Origin: Stenotrophomonas sp. Iso1
Lineage (GTDB): Bacteria; Pseudomonadota; Gammaproteobacteria; Xanthomonadales; Xanthomonadaceae
Assembly: GCF_027497995.1 (NCBI RefSeq)
Contig: NZ_JAODBT010000002.1
Location: 558,001-622,000 of the forward strand
DNA: 64,000 nucleotides
Reading direction: 5' to 3'
Shown: in pieces, positions 56,884 through 64,000 of the stretch
Layout: each line of letters starts with the position of its first letter
Position numbering within the stretch: position 1 is the first letter of the stretch
Program-made: the position numbers and the translations under genes
Notes under the pieces: generated by a model
The model's database searches: none
What the model was told of the DNA's origin: nothing
What the model saw: only the letters and a program-made list of their open reading frames with translations

Positions 56884-57405
56884 TCAATCGGCGGTGGTCG
56901 GCGGTGACTGCTGTATCGAATCCATGAAATCCAATAAGTGCAGCATTTGATCATCACCAAGCGTGTAGACAGTGCTGCATGTGCGAATTTCCACAAGCTT
57001 GGCTTTGCTGAACGCCACGGCTTCGGTATAGGTCAATTTCTTGCTGAACGAAATGACCGCGAATTCGTTGCGAAAGAACGGTGGCATATCAGTTGTCATC
57101 GACGTTGGTTTGCCATCAATGAGTAGATCGACGCCCGTTCCGGCACAGCGGTTGTATCGCATGTCGTAGCTGACGATCGTGCCGATGGTGAAGGAGTCGT
57201 TCTTGTTCACTGCGCGATTGCCGACCACGATGTTGCCGAGATCAAACGTGACGCCCCTTCGGCCTGGCTCTTCGATACTCGACAGCTCGAACTTGATGGT
57301 GTTGCTGGAACGATCTTTGAAGCGGTCGTACTCGCGGGTGATGTTTTGCGACCACGCAACGGTGGGCAGTGCGGCGAGTAGCAACAGGGTAGGAACCAAG
57401 CGCAT
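56884..57405 (-). CDS. Hypothetical secreted protein of the island
   Basis: From 57405 the 173-residue protein has a clear signal peptide (MRLVPTLLLLAALPTVAWSQ) and a beta-rich mature part with two Cys residues (YNRCAGTG and IRTCSTVY) likely forming a disulfide. No family was recognised. It starts the minus-strand cluster with the lipoprotein 53 nt downstream, and it is divergent from the XRE regulator, with palindromic sites in between. Confidence 0.7.
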   Translation of the reverse strand: MRLVPTLLLLAALPTVAWSQNITREYDRFKDRSSNTIKFELSSIEEPGRRGVTFDLGNIVVGNRAVNKNDSFTIGTIVSYDMRYNRCAGTGVDLLIDGKPTSMTTDMPPFFRNEFAVISFSKKLTYTEAVAFSKAKLVEIRTCSTVYTLGDDQMLHLLDFMDSIQQSPPTTAD

Positions 57406-57498
57406 GACAGTCCTTTGGTTGGGGCATCCGTGAGTAATGAAGATCGAGGCTCGACGGTCTAGACGCCCCCTTGCGACCAATACGACCTCGTGTAACGC

Positions 57499-57540
57499 TA
57501 TATACCGATACAGTAATGTATTCTACTGCTGAGGTATATG
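57499..57540. promoter_or_regulatory. Palindromic operator region upstream of the XRE gene
   Basis: ATACA (57508-57512) and TGTAT (57517-57521) with 4-nt spacing lie inside a wider TATATACC (57499-57506) / GGTATATG (57533-57540) inverted repeat. It probably binds the adjacent XRE regulator and controls both directions. Confidence 0.5.
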
Positions 57541-57578
57541 GGTCATGCTCTTCAAGGTTCAGTCACCGTTACCTCCTT

Positions 57579-57920
57579 GTGTCCTTGCCCGAAGCCATAA
57601 CCGCCATCTTTGCCAAGCGCCTGAAAGAAGCCCGCGATCTGCGGGGGCTGTCACAGCGCGCGCTGGGGGCTCTCGTGGATAAGGACCAAGACAAAAACCG
57701 GGGCGCGGTGCGCATCAACCGGTATGAGCAACAGGTCAACCAAGCGGACATGACCAAAGCAGCAGAACTGGCCCAAGCGCTCGATGTCCCGTTGGCGTTC
57801 TTGTTCGCCGAGGACGACGATTTGGCTGCTGCGATCTTGGCCTTTGCCAAGCTGCCTGCTGAGCAACGTGCTCGGATGCGGGCGGAGCTAGAGCGAATGG
57901 CGGGCCAGCAGGGTTCCTAG
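57579..57920 (+). CDS. XRE-family helix-turn-helix regulator
   Basis: From GTG at 57579 the 113-residue protein begins MSLPEAITAIFAKRLKEARDL and holds an XRE HTH (KRLKEARDLRGLSQRALGALV, with the recognition part around NRYEQQVNQADM), then a helical tail (AAAILAFAKLPAEQRARMRAELE). The N-terminus is uncertain; an ATG at 57516 would add 21 residues without features. It ends 3 nt before the convergent integrase gene and likely regulates island functions. Confidence 0.78.
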   Translation: MSLPEAITAIFAKRLKEARDLRGLSQRALGALVDKDQDKNRGAVRINRYEQQVNQADMTKAAELAQALDVPLAFLFAEDDDLAAAILAFAKLPAEQRARMRAELERMAGQQGS

Positions 57921-57923
57921 GCA

Positions 57924-59141
57924 TCACGCCGCCAACTTCGCAACGGCTGCTGCCAGCGTATCGGGTGCTAGGTGTGCATACCGCAGTGTCATCGTAATGT
58001 CGGCATGACCCAGCAGTTCCCGCACTGTGTTCAAGTCCACGCCCGCCCGCACCAAGCGCGACGCGAAGTGATGGCGCAGGTCATGGAACCGGAATTGTTC
58101 GATGCGGGCATCAGCCAACAGCTTCGTCCAGCCGGTTTTTACGTCATTGACGTTGAATACCCGTCCGATTCGTTGCCCGCCAATGCGGATCGACCAGCGT
58201 TGCAGTACATCCATGGCTTCGACGTTCAAGGGGATATGGCGCTGACGCCCTGATTTCGCGTTCTCCGCCCGGATCGTCAGCATCTTGGCTTCCAGATCGA
58301 CATCGCCCCATGTCATCGAAAGCAGTTCGCCCCGACGCATGCCGGTGTTCATCGCAAGCAGCACTACCGGCGTCAGATGATCGCCGTATGTGTCAGCCGG
58401 GATATCGGGGTACAAATCTTCTTGTCGCAGCGCGCGCCAACGGTTGCCTGATACGCGGGCAGCAATCATGTGGCGATCCCTTGCAGCCATGACAGTACGC
58501 AGACGGGCTTCTTCGTCCAGTGACAAGTATCGAACGACCTTGCGGGACTGGCCGCCCTTGATGCGCATGCCCAACAGTGGATTGGTGGGTATCAGCCCCC
58601 AGCTGACGGCTTTGGACAGCGCAGCCCGCAGACACGCTAGATCGCGTGCCGCAGTCGAGCGGGTAGGCGGGGACTTGGTCTTGCCAGTCGGTGTAGACAA
58701 GCGTAGCTGCAGCCATTGATCGGCCCATGCTGTGTTGAAGCCGGTCAGTGGGTCGTCCAGATGATCGACGAAGACTTGCTCCAGCCGATTGGCATACATA
58801 TGCCCGCGTTTGAGTTCCAGTGTCGCCCATGCCCGATATCGCTGATCGATGAAGTCTTGCAGGGTAGGGGCGTGGGACTTGCTTTGTCCGATGCGTGGCA
58901 AACCCGATTGCAGGTACTCCGCGATGGCGTGGGTGGCTTGAGCGCGAGCTAGATCCAACGGGATCGCAGTCGTCGGCCCGATGGTTCGGCGCTTCCCATG
59001 TGCCCACGACACGATCCATGCTTTGTGACCTGATGGCTGGACGCGCAGGATCAGTCCCCGCACTTGAGCATCCCGCACTTCATAGGGGCGCTCTTGGGGC
59101 TGATAGGTCTCGACCTGGCGTTTGGTCAGCTGGACACGCAT
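57924..59141 (-). CDS. Tyrosine-type integrase of the island
   Basis: From 59141 (MRVQLTKRQVETYQ) the 405-residue protein has an N-terminal arm-binding domain, a SAM-like core-binding domain, and a catalytic domain with MNTGMRRGELLSM (Arg), FHDLRHHFASRLV (His-x-x-Arg), LGHADITMTLRYAH (His and the nucleophile Tyr). It lies next to the intact tRNA-Ala, as expected for the enzyme that inserted the island. Open reading continues upstream of 59141 only through the duplicated hydrolase tail and is not part of the protein. Confidence 0.93.
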   Translation of the reverse strand: MRVQLTKRQVETYQPQERPYEVRDAQVRGLILRVQPSGHKAWIVSWAHGKRRTIGPTTAIPLDLARAQATHAIAEYLQSGLPRIGQSKSHAPTLQDFIDQRYRAWATLELKRGHMYANRLEQVFVDHLDDPLTGFNTAWADQWLQLRLSTPTGKTKSPPTRSTAARDLACLRAALSKAVSWGLIPTNPLLGMRIKGGQSRKVVRYLSLDEEARLRTVMAARDRHMIAARVSGNRWRALRQEDLYPDIPADTYGDHLTPVVLLAMNTGMRRGELLSMTWGDVDLEAKMLTIRAENAKSGRQRHIPLNVEAMDVLQRWSIRIGGQRIGRVFNVNDVKTGWTKLLADARIEQFRFHDLRHHFASRLVRAGVDLNTVRELLGHADITMTLRYAHLAPDTLAAAVAKLAA

Positions 59142-59238
59142 TGAACCGGCTTCCGTAAGTTGGCTTACCGCCAAGATAGGACGCCGGCATGGACGGTGAT
59201 TGGATGCGGATCGTCCGCGATTGATGCTTGAAAGGCCC

Positions 59239-59501
<263 letters not shown>

Positions 59502-59512
59502 AATCTTCAAGG

Positions 59513-59545
59513 AAAGAGCCGCATCGAGAGGTGCGGCTCTTTGCG
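59513..59545 (+). terminator. Intrinsic terminator after tRNA-Ala
   Basis: AAAGAGCCGCA (59513-59523) and TGCGGCTCTTT (59532-59542) form a perfect 11-bp stem. Confidence 0.82.
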
Positions 59546-59678
59546 TTCGTGCGTTGTCGATGAAGAGTGGAGGGCGCGGCGGCTGTCGTTGTGGTGGTCA
59601 TCGCCGAGCCGATCAGCCTTGTCCGATCTGACGTTTCGGGCAAATTTCATCGGATGTGAAAATTTTTGTGAAATTCGC

Positions 59679-59707
59679 TTGCCCAAACTGCCACGGATGC
59701 GTAATAT
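59679..59707 (+). promoter_or_regulatory. tRNA-Phe promoter
   Basis: TTGCCC (59679-59684), a 17-nt spacer, TAATAT (59702-59707), 39 nt before the tRNA. Confidence 0.7.
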
Positions 59708-59746
59708 TCGCGTCCTCGCTGGCGACAACGCCAACGAAAAAAAAGT

Positions 59747-59822
59747 GGCCGAGTAGCTCAGTTGGTAGAGCAGGGGATTGAAAATCCCCGTGTCGGCGGT
59801 TCGATTCCGTCCTCGGCCACCA
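59747..59822 (+). tRNA. tRNA-Phe (GAA)
   Basis: A 76-nt tRNA with acceptor GGCCGAG/CTCGGCC, anticodon stem GGGGA/TCCCC with loop TTGAAAA (anticodon GAA), T-arm GCGGTTCGATTCCGT and encoded CCA. Confidence 0.97.
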
Positions 59823-59831
59823 TAAGATTCA

Positions 59832-59866
59832 GAGGGTCTGCAGAAATGCAGGCCCTTCTTGTTTTC
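59832..59866 (+). terminator. Intrinsic terminator after tRNA-Phe
   Basis: GGGTCTGCA (59834-59842), GAAA loop, TGCAGGCCC (59847-59855) with one wobble, then a T-rich tail. Confidence 0.8.
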
Positions 59867-60151
59867 AGCCTTGCACCGTTTTTGCACCACTTCCCAAAGT
59901 CGGAAGGCGGGCTGCATCAATCGTTCTCTTGTCGGTCGGTCGCCAGCGAGAGCGCAGATTGCGGGTCTCGTGGCCTGCAGGTATGAAATTTCTAAAGGGA
60001 TTCTGGATGTGACCGGCAAGCATTTGCTTGCTCGCAACGCATGTCTTGACGCACGGTGCTTGTAGCGAACGGATCACTACAAGGAGCGGTTTGTTCTCGT
60101 TGTACTTGGCAGGTGGCCGGGATGTTCTTCTGGGCCATTACAATTGCAGCC
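59867..60151. other. Intergenic region before the YkgJ gene
   Basis: No gene supported. Open frames on both strands have no family features; the one on the minus strand crosses tRNA-Phe. Confidence 0.5.
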
Positions 60152-60508
60152 ATGCCTTACACGAACATCGACGTTATTGAATCGCTACGGGAGCGTATTC
60201 CTACTTTCCGCTGCATTGTCGGGTGCCATGACTGCTGTGGGCCGGTGACCGCATCGCCTGAAGAAGTGGCCAGGTTGCCGGTCAAGACCGACGAAGAGCA
60301 TGAGCGGGCCTTGGCAGAACTCAGCTGTCCGTACTTGGGCGCCCATGGTTGCGAGGTATATGCGGAGCGACCATTGATATGCCGGCTTTTCGGTACTACT
60401 CCGACATTGCTGTGCCCAAACGGCAAGCGGCCTGTTTACATGGTCGATGACGCGACAGAGGCAGAGGTGCACAGCTTTTTGCGGAGAACTCGCCAAGTTC
60501 TGCTATGA
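60152..60508 (+). CDS. YkgJ-family cysteine cluster protein
   Basis: From 60152 (MPYTNIDVIESLRERIPTF) the 118-residue protein has the Cys pattern of the YkgJ/CxxCxxCC family: FRCIVGCHDCCGPV, then LSCPYLGAHGCEVYAERPLICRLFG. The eight or so Cys residues probably bind zinc or an iron-sulfur cluster. The biochemical role of the family is not established. It is monocistronic between tRNA-Phe and ssrA, and convergent with ssrA. Confidence 0.83.
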   Translation: MPYTNIDVIESLRERIPTFRCIVGCHDCCGPVTASPEEVARLPVKTDEEHERALAELSCPYLGAHGCEVYAERPLICRLFGTTPTLLCPNGKRPVYMVDDATEAEVHSFLRRTRQVLL

Positions 60509-60741
60509 ACTCATATCGGCGGTTGGATTGGCCTGTCGCATGGGGCCGGCTGCCAATATGTGGTGTGCCGCAGTTGTCCGCAGCTTTTCGGATAAGCCCA
60601 TCGCTTTGATTGTTAGCCGCGACGGCATCACGCATCACCTGCTTGTTTGGAAGGCATCTGCCCTGCGGTAGTCCCCGATGCTCGATGTCAGCTCTTCTGC
60701 TGCACCGACTGAAATGAACAACGGGCCATGGCGACGACAAC
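60509..60741. other. Intergenic region between the YkgJ gene and ssrA terminator
   Basis: No gene or clear regulatory site is supported here. Confidence 0.5.
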
Positions 60742-60777
60742 AAAAAAGGCCGGAAACCTTTGCGGGTTTCCGGCCTT
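60742..60777 (-). terminator. Intrinsic terminator of ssrA
   Basis: GGCCGGAAACC (60748-60758) and GGTTTCCGGCC (60765-60775) form a perfect 11-bp stem; on the minus strand it is followed by TTTTTTG. Confidence 0.9.
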
Positions 60778-60802
60778 GTTCGGGCCTTGACGGCCACTTC
60801 AT

Positions 60803-61156
60803 TGGTGGAGGTGGGCGGAATTGAACCGCCGTCCGAAGGCACTCCATCCCCGGTACTACATGCTTAGCTCACCGTTGGGTCTCGTCCTGTGGCAGCACGG
60901 TGTGCCAAGCGCACCCCAGGACCAGCCTGTTTTGGTTAAGCCATGACTGACAGGCAGCCGTCACAGCCGGTTCCGTGATAATGACCCTACATCCACGAGC
61001 ACGGGCACAAGTGGGTTCGGGGCTTACGCCTTAAGCGGCGAGAGCGTAGTTGTCGTCGTTGGCAACTAGAGTTTTGCAGCTGGATTTACGAGGAAAGCTA
61101 CCCCCTCGGCATGCACCAAGCGACTTCATAACCTCCGTCGAAACCAGTGCACCCCC
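60803..61156 (-). ncRNA. ssrA: Transfer-messenger RNA
   Basis: This 354-nt RNA rescues stalled ribosomes. The 5' end GGGGGTGCACTGGTTTCGAC and the 3' end with T-arm GGTTCAATTCC and CACCTCC-ACCA form the tRNA-like domain (acceptor pairs GGGGGTG/CACCTCC). The reading frame encodes the proteolysis tag ANDDNYALAA followed by a stop, preceded by the usual GTT-resume region. Pseudoknot segments fill the middle. It is a one-piece tmRNA with its own terminator. Confidence 0.95.
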
Positions 61157-61360
61157 GGTTAGACGTTGATCAGAAACGGTTTTTAGCCCCGGAATGACCA
61201 AAAGCTGACTAAAGACCTTCTTGATAGGGTGGATCCTACGGCAAAGAGCCTGAACAGTCACTAGAGCAGCTTCACTAGCAGCCAGAGCAGGTAGCGCCAG
61301 GCGGGAGTGCCTCGCTGCGGGAGAGCATTGATCCGGGCAGGAGGGCTTCCGTAGAAGGAT

Positions 61361-62071
61361 GTGGTTAGTGAATTGAATCTGCATAAAATCATTGACAAAG
61401 GTAGTTCGTTGGAATCTACTGTGCTCATTGGCCTTGATGAGCTCGTCATGGAAATACATCAGTCGCAAGTACATCGTGCTCTGGAGAGCTATCTGCAGTC
61501 TCTGCGAGTGATGGTCGGGCAGGCCGTAGCGGACTACGGTGCGCTGTACAGTCCATTGCTGAGAAGTATTCATACGAGTAGAACCAAGGCATCGGCTGTC
61601 CACGATCACTTCTTCCATCACGCACGCAACTATGCTGAGAAGACCCCAGGGGTGCGATTTGAGCAGCTTCGGAAGTTGTGCATGCTGCACTTCTCTGAGG
61701 GCTTCATCATCCGCTTCAAGAAGATGGATAAGGATCTCCTGCCCTCTGGTCATTTGACGGATCAGGTCGTAAAGTTCCGCACCCAGCAGGCTCTTGAGGG
61801 CCTGCCAGAGTCTGTCCATCTGGACCTCGGATATGAAGAAGACATGCTGGGCAATCTGCAAAGCGTGTACCTGATTTGCCCGTCAGGACCGCGATCTAAT
61901 ATGTGGGTCTCAGAGCTCAACGACGAGGCACCCGCCACAACTACGGTTGTAAGCCTATTCGAGGCTAGCAACACCATCATCGAAGAGCCTGCCGGCGCGA
62001 TCATCGCGACGAAGGCAAAGCAGGACAAGCGCAATGAAACCCAATCCGGAAATGGTGATTCTGGCGCGTGA
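61361..62071 (+). CDS. Hypothetical protein, first gene of an XRE-ImmA/IrrE operon
   Basis: The 236-residue protein starts with GTG at 61361 after a GAAGGA site. It appears mostly helical in the first 130 residues (IHQSQVHRALESYLQSLRVMV) with a later beta-rich part (GNLQSVYLICPSGPRSNMWV). There is no signal or membrane segment. I do not recognise the family. It overlaps the XRE-ImmA gene by 38 nt, so the two are expressed together and may work as a pair, for example regulator and partner or antitoxin and toxin. Composition is more AT-rich than the core genome. Confidence 0.7.
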   Translation: MVSELNLHKIIDKGSSLESTVLIGLDELVMEIHQSQVHRALESYLQSLRVMVGQAVADYGALYSPLLRSIHTSRTKASAVHDHFFHHARNYAEKTPGVRFEQLRKLCMLHFSEGFIIRFKKMDKDLLPSGHLTDQVVKFRTQQALEGLPESVHLDLGYEEDMLGNLQSVYLICPSGPRSNMWVSELNDEAPATTTVVSLFEASNTIIEEPAGAIIATKAKQDKRNETQSGNGDSGA

Positions 62072-63104
62072 ATTTCGTGAGCTGACGCAGGCCGATCTTG
62101 CAGCGAAAGCTGGGATAACCCAGCCTCGCGTCGCAAGGATTGAAGCAGGAATAGGCGCTGATCTGAGCGTTGAAGAAATGAGCGCGCTTGCGCATGCTCT
62201 GGGATTTCCTGTCGGATTCTTTGGGTTGGTTGAGCAGAGATTTTCCTATGGAAGCAGTTCTGTCTTTACACGGAGCCGACAACTCAAAGCTGGGGAAAGG
62301 CGCAAGATCTCTGGCCTCGTGAATGTCCTGCGGATCCATGTCAAGCGCATGCTTGATCACGTGGACGTTCAAGCGGTACGGCCGCTGCCTCGATTCGGTA
62401 TTGAAGACTATGGTTCCACTCGCGCGTGTGCTCGAGCTCTTCGAGTAGCGTGGAATTTGCCAAACGGTCCGATAAGGAATTTGACCAAGCTGCTAGAGGG
62501 CGCGGGCGTAGTCGTGATCGAGTGCGATTTTGGTGGCGTGCCAATGGACGCGACATGCATCCAGTTCGCAGACTTGCCACCGATGATCTTCATTGATAAG
62601 TCGGTGCCAGGTGACCGTTGGCGCTTTACGCTTGCACATGAACTCGCACACCTGGTGATGCATGATCTTCCGCATCCTTCTATGGAGGATGAGGCCGATG
62701 ACTTTGCATCCGAGTTTCTGGTGCCGAGTGACGAAATTTCGCCAGAACTTTCACGCGCAAATGCCTCCAAATTGGCTACTTACATGCCGCTGAAAGAGTA
62801 TTGGCAGGTATCGATTGCCATGTTGATACGGAAGGCTCTAAGCCTTGGCAAGATCGATGAAAATCAGCGGAAGTGGCTGGTGATTCAGATGAATAAGCTT
62901 GGCATCCGTAAAGTTGAACCTTTGCCAGTTCCAAAAGAGTCGACAGCGTTGTTTCCTTCTTTGATAAAGCACTTTCGCGAGCAGCTCGGATTCACGGATG
63001 AGGAGTTGGGAGCAGCTCTTATGTATTCATCTGACCGGCTTGATGAACTGTACGGCGATATAGGTAGAGAGAAGCCCAAGCCGCTTCTTCGAATTGTTCG
63101 TTGA
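62034..63104 (+). CDS. XRE-family regulator fused to an ImmA/IrrE metallopeptidase
   Basis: The 356-residue protein has an N-terminal XRE HTH (about 8-62, LTQADLAAKAGITQPRVARIE) and a C-terminal ImmA/IrrE (DUF955) domain with the zinc motif HELAHLVMHD and a later Glu in MEDEADDFASEFLVP. Such fusions cleave or regulate repressors in mobile elements and in some toxin-antitoxin and defence loci. The start at 62034 lies inside the upstream gene (38-nt overlap), so translation is probably coupled. Its target is unknown. Confidence 0.87.
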   Translation: MKPNPEMVILAREFRELTQADLAAKAGITQPRVARIEAGIGADLSVEEMSALAHALGFPVGFFGLVEQRFSYGSSSVFTRSRQLKAGERRKISGLVNVLRIHVKRMLDHVDVQAVRPLPRFGIEDYGSTRACARALRVAWNLPNGPIRNLTKLLEGAGVVVIECDFGGVPMDATCIQFADLPPMIFIDKSVPGDRWRFTLAHELAHLVMHDLPHPSMEDEADDFASEFLVPSDEISPELSRANASKLATYMPLKEYWQVSIAMLIRKALSLGKIDENQRKWLVIQMNKLGIRKVEPLPVPKESTALFPSLIKHFREQLGFTDEELGAALMYSSDRLDELYGDIGREKPKPLLRIVR

Positions 63105-63256
63105 TGCTGCTATTGATGCTGCAAATATTTCTGCGTGTCGCAAAGTAATTAGACTTTCACTGCGCAAAGGGTAGGGTTTTCAGTGGCAGTTTAGTGGGTT
63201 GGGCACGAGTACATCACTAAGGATGCGAGCCGCACGTCTAACATGAAGGATTGCGC

Positions 63257-63823
63257 TTGAGCAGTGTTATTCAGACCTACCCGCATTGGACGTATTTCCT
63301 GTGCCTGGAGGACGACATAAGTACGCTCTCAAGATGGGTGGAGTTCTCAGAGCCGAATTACGGTTGCTACTCTGTAGAAATTGCACGCCTGTTGATGGCC
63401 GCGGCGGCAGAGGTGGACGTAGTTGCTAAGCTCGTGTGCAAAAGCATAAACGCCGGCTCAAAAGCGTCAAGCATAGGTAGTTATCAAGCGGAGTTGATGG
63501 CGGCATACCCAACGCTTCCGATGGCGCTCACCACAATTCCTAGATTTGGTATTGAACTGCGGCCATGGACCAGCTGGGCCACCCCCGCATCACCACCAGT
63601 GTGGTGGACAGCTACAAATAAGGTGAAACATCATCGCTCGGAGCACTTCGATAGAGCAACGCTCATTAGTGTTCTGGAGGCTATGGGCGCGCTTTTGATT
63701 CTACTCACTCTTTTGTACAAAGACCGTATGAACCAATTGGAGCCGCTGAGTCGTTTGTTTGTCCCAAAGTCATTTCTTTTAAATATGGGCGATAACCGAG
63801 TGCGATTTACGCATCACGCATAA
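63257..63823 (+). CDS. Hypothetical helical protein, possibly HEPN-like
   Basis: The start is taken as TTG at 63257, 6 nt after an AAGGA site; TTG at 63251 is an alternative. The 188-residue product is mainly helical, with the segment WWTATNKVKHHRSEHFDR followed by a hydrophobic helix (ALLILLTLLYKD). The W-W-x3-N-x-V-K-H pattern recurs in uncharacterised helical proteins that resemble HEPN/Abi proteins; the classical Rx4-6H motif is not clear. The family is uncertain. It stands between the XRE-ImmA operon and an integrase. Confidence 0.55.
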   Translation: MSSVIQTYPHWTYFLCLEDDISTLSRWVEFSEPNYGCYSVEIARLLMAAAAEVDVVAKLVCKSINAGSKASSIGSYQAELMAAYPTLPMALTTIPRFGIELRPWTSWATPASPPVWWTATNKVKHHRSEHFDRATLISVLEAMGALLILLTLLYKDRMNQLEPLSRLFVPKSFLLNMGDNRVRFTHHA

Positions 63824-63865
63824 CGCTGAAACCGAATAGGTCTCCGCCTAGTGAGGGGGGGCGGT

Positions 63866-64000
63866 CTATGGAGAGCCGGATTTCTCCCACGCTGATGCCA
63901 GCTTGCTACCGGCATCTGGAACCATGGACGGGATCCACCGGGCGTATTTTTTGGCAGTGATCGTCCAGTCGCGATGTCCCATCTGCTTGGCCACCCACAT
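63866..64000 (-). CDS. C-terminal end of a second tyrosine integrase (partial)
   Basis: The last 44 residues are visible; the gene continues past the right edge. They include VAKQMGHRDWTITAKKYARW, in which the His and the nucleophilic Tyr of a phage-type tyrosine recombinase fit. This is not the same protein as the island integrase at 57924-59141. It suggests that the AT-richer segment right of ssrA belongs to another integrated element. Confidence 0.8.
   Translation of the reverse strand: MWVAKQMGHRDWTITAKKYARWIPSMVPDAGSKLASAWEKSGSP

Larger units (their letters stand above)
44442..59238. mobile_element. Integrated 14.8-kb genomic island in tRNA-Ala (CGC)
   Basis: It is bounded by the direct repeats at 44217-44441 and 59239-59463, with a tyrosine integrase next to the intact tRNA. 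The base composition and codon use of most genes inside are visibly more AT-rich than the flanks. Cargo consists of a type II restriction-modification pair, an RHS toxin with an immunity gene, a DUF6119 protein, small envelope proteins and an XRE regulator. No conjugation or replication genes were recognised, so it is probably not self-transmissible. Confidence 0.9.

Overview
The window looks like a chromosomal segment of a GC-rich gammaproteobacterium of the family Xanthomonadaceae, most like Stenotrophomonas or a close relative. Supporting signs are the gene order hisH-hisA-hisF-hisIE, the ndk-rlmN-pilF-rodZ-yfgM-bamB-der block, a rhodanese-MoeB fusion, a dehydrogenase-first FadB-type protein next to a PsrA-like TetR regulator, and a TonB receptor with FecI/FecR. 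The genus is inferred from family resemblance, not from a search.

Positions 1 to about 44,300 are mostly core chromosome. In order they hold: the end of the histidine operon; a secreted calcineurin-type phosphoesterase; a secreted C13 (legumain/caspase-fold) peptidase; a duplicated tRNA-Ala/tRNA-Glu array; a beta-oxidation operon (TetR, FadB-like, FadA-like); ndk; the rlmN to der block, which covers rRNA methylation, pilus assembly, cell shape, outer-membrane assembly and ribosome biogenesis; moeB; a KefB/C-type antiporter; folD; guaB and guaA; a TetR/MFS cassette bracketed by a decayed second copy of the guaA 3' end; dxs; an HNH endonuclease; an acyl-CoA dehydrogenase; and a surface-signalling locus. 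That locus runs TonB receptor, sigma factor, FecR, amidohydrolase, M20 peptidase and then a serine hydrolase. It looks built for uptake and breakdown of a peptide-like or amide-containing compound.

Positions 44,442 to 59,238 are a 14.8-kb integrated island in a tRNA-Ala(CGC) gene. A 225-bp direct repeat with 4 mismatches flanks it. The repeat contains the end of the neighbouring hydrolase gene, the tRNA promoter and the 5' half of the tRNA. The island carries an Eco29kI-like type II restriction-modification system, an RHS polymorphic toxin with a Sec signal and its putative immunity gene, a membrane protein with a zinc ribbon, a TIGR04141/DUF6119 protein of unknown function, a small secreted/lipoprotein/membrane cluster, an XRE regulator and a tyrosine integrase. 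It also holds long stretches of decayed DNA. Several of these genes are defence or competition functions.

From 59,426 the chromosome resumes with the intact tRNA-Ala, tRNA-Phe, a YkgJ-type cysteine-cluster protein and ssrA (tmRNA, tag peptide ANDDNYALAA). To the right of ssrA lies another AT-richer accessory segment: an unknown gene overlapping an XRE-ImmA/IrrE gene, a helical protein of unknown function, and the C-terminal end of a second tyrosine integrase at the window edge. I saw no rRNA, CRISPR array or complete insertion sequence.
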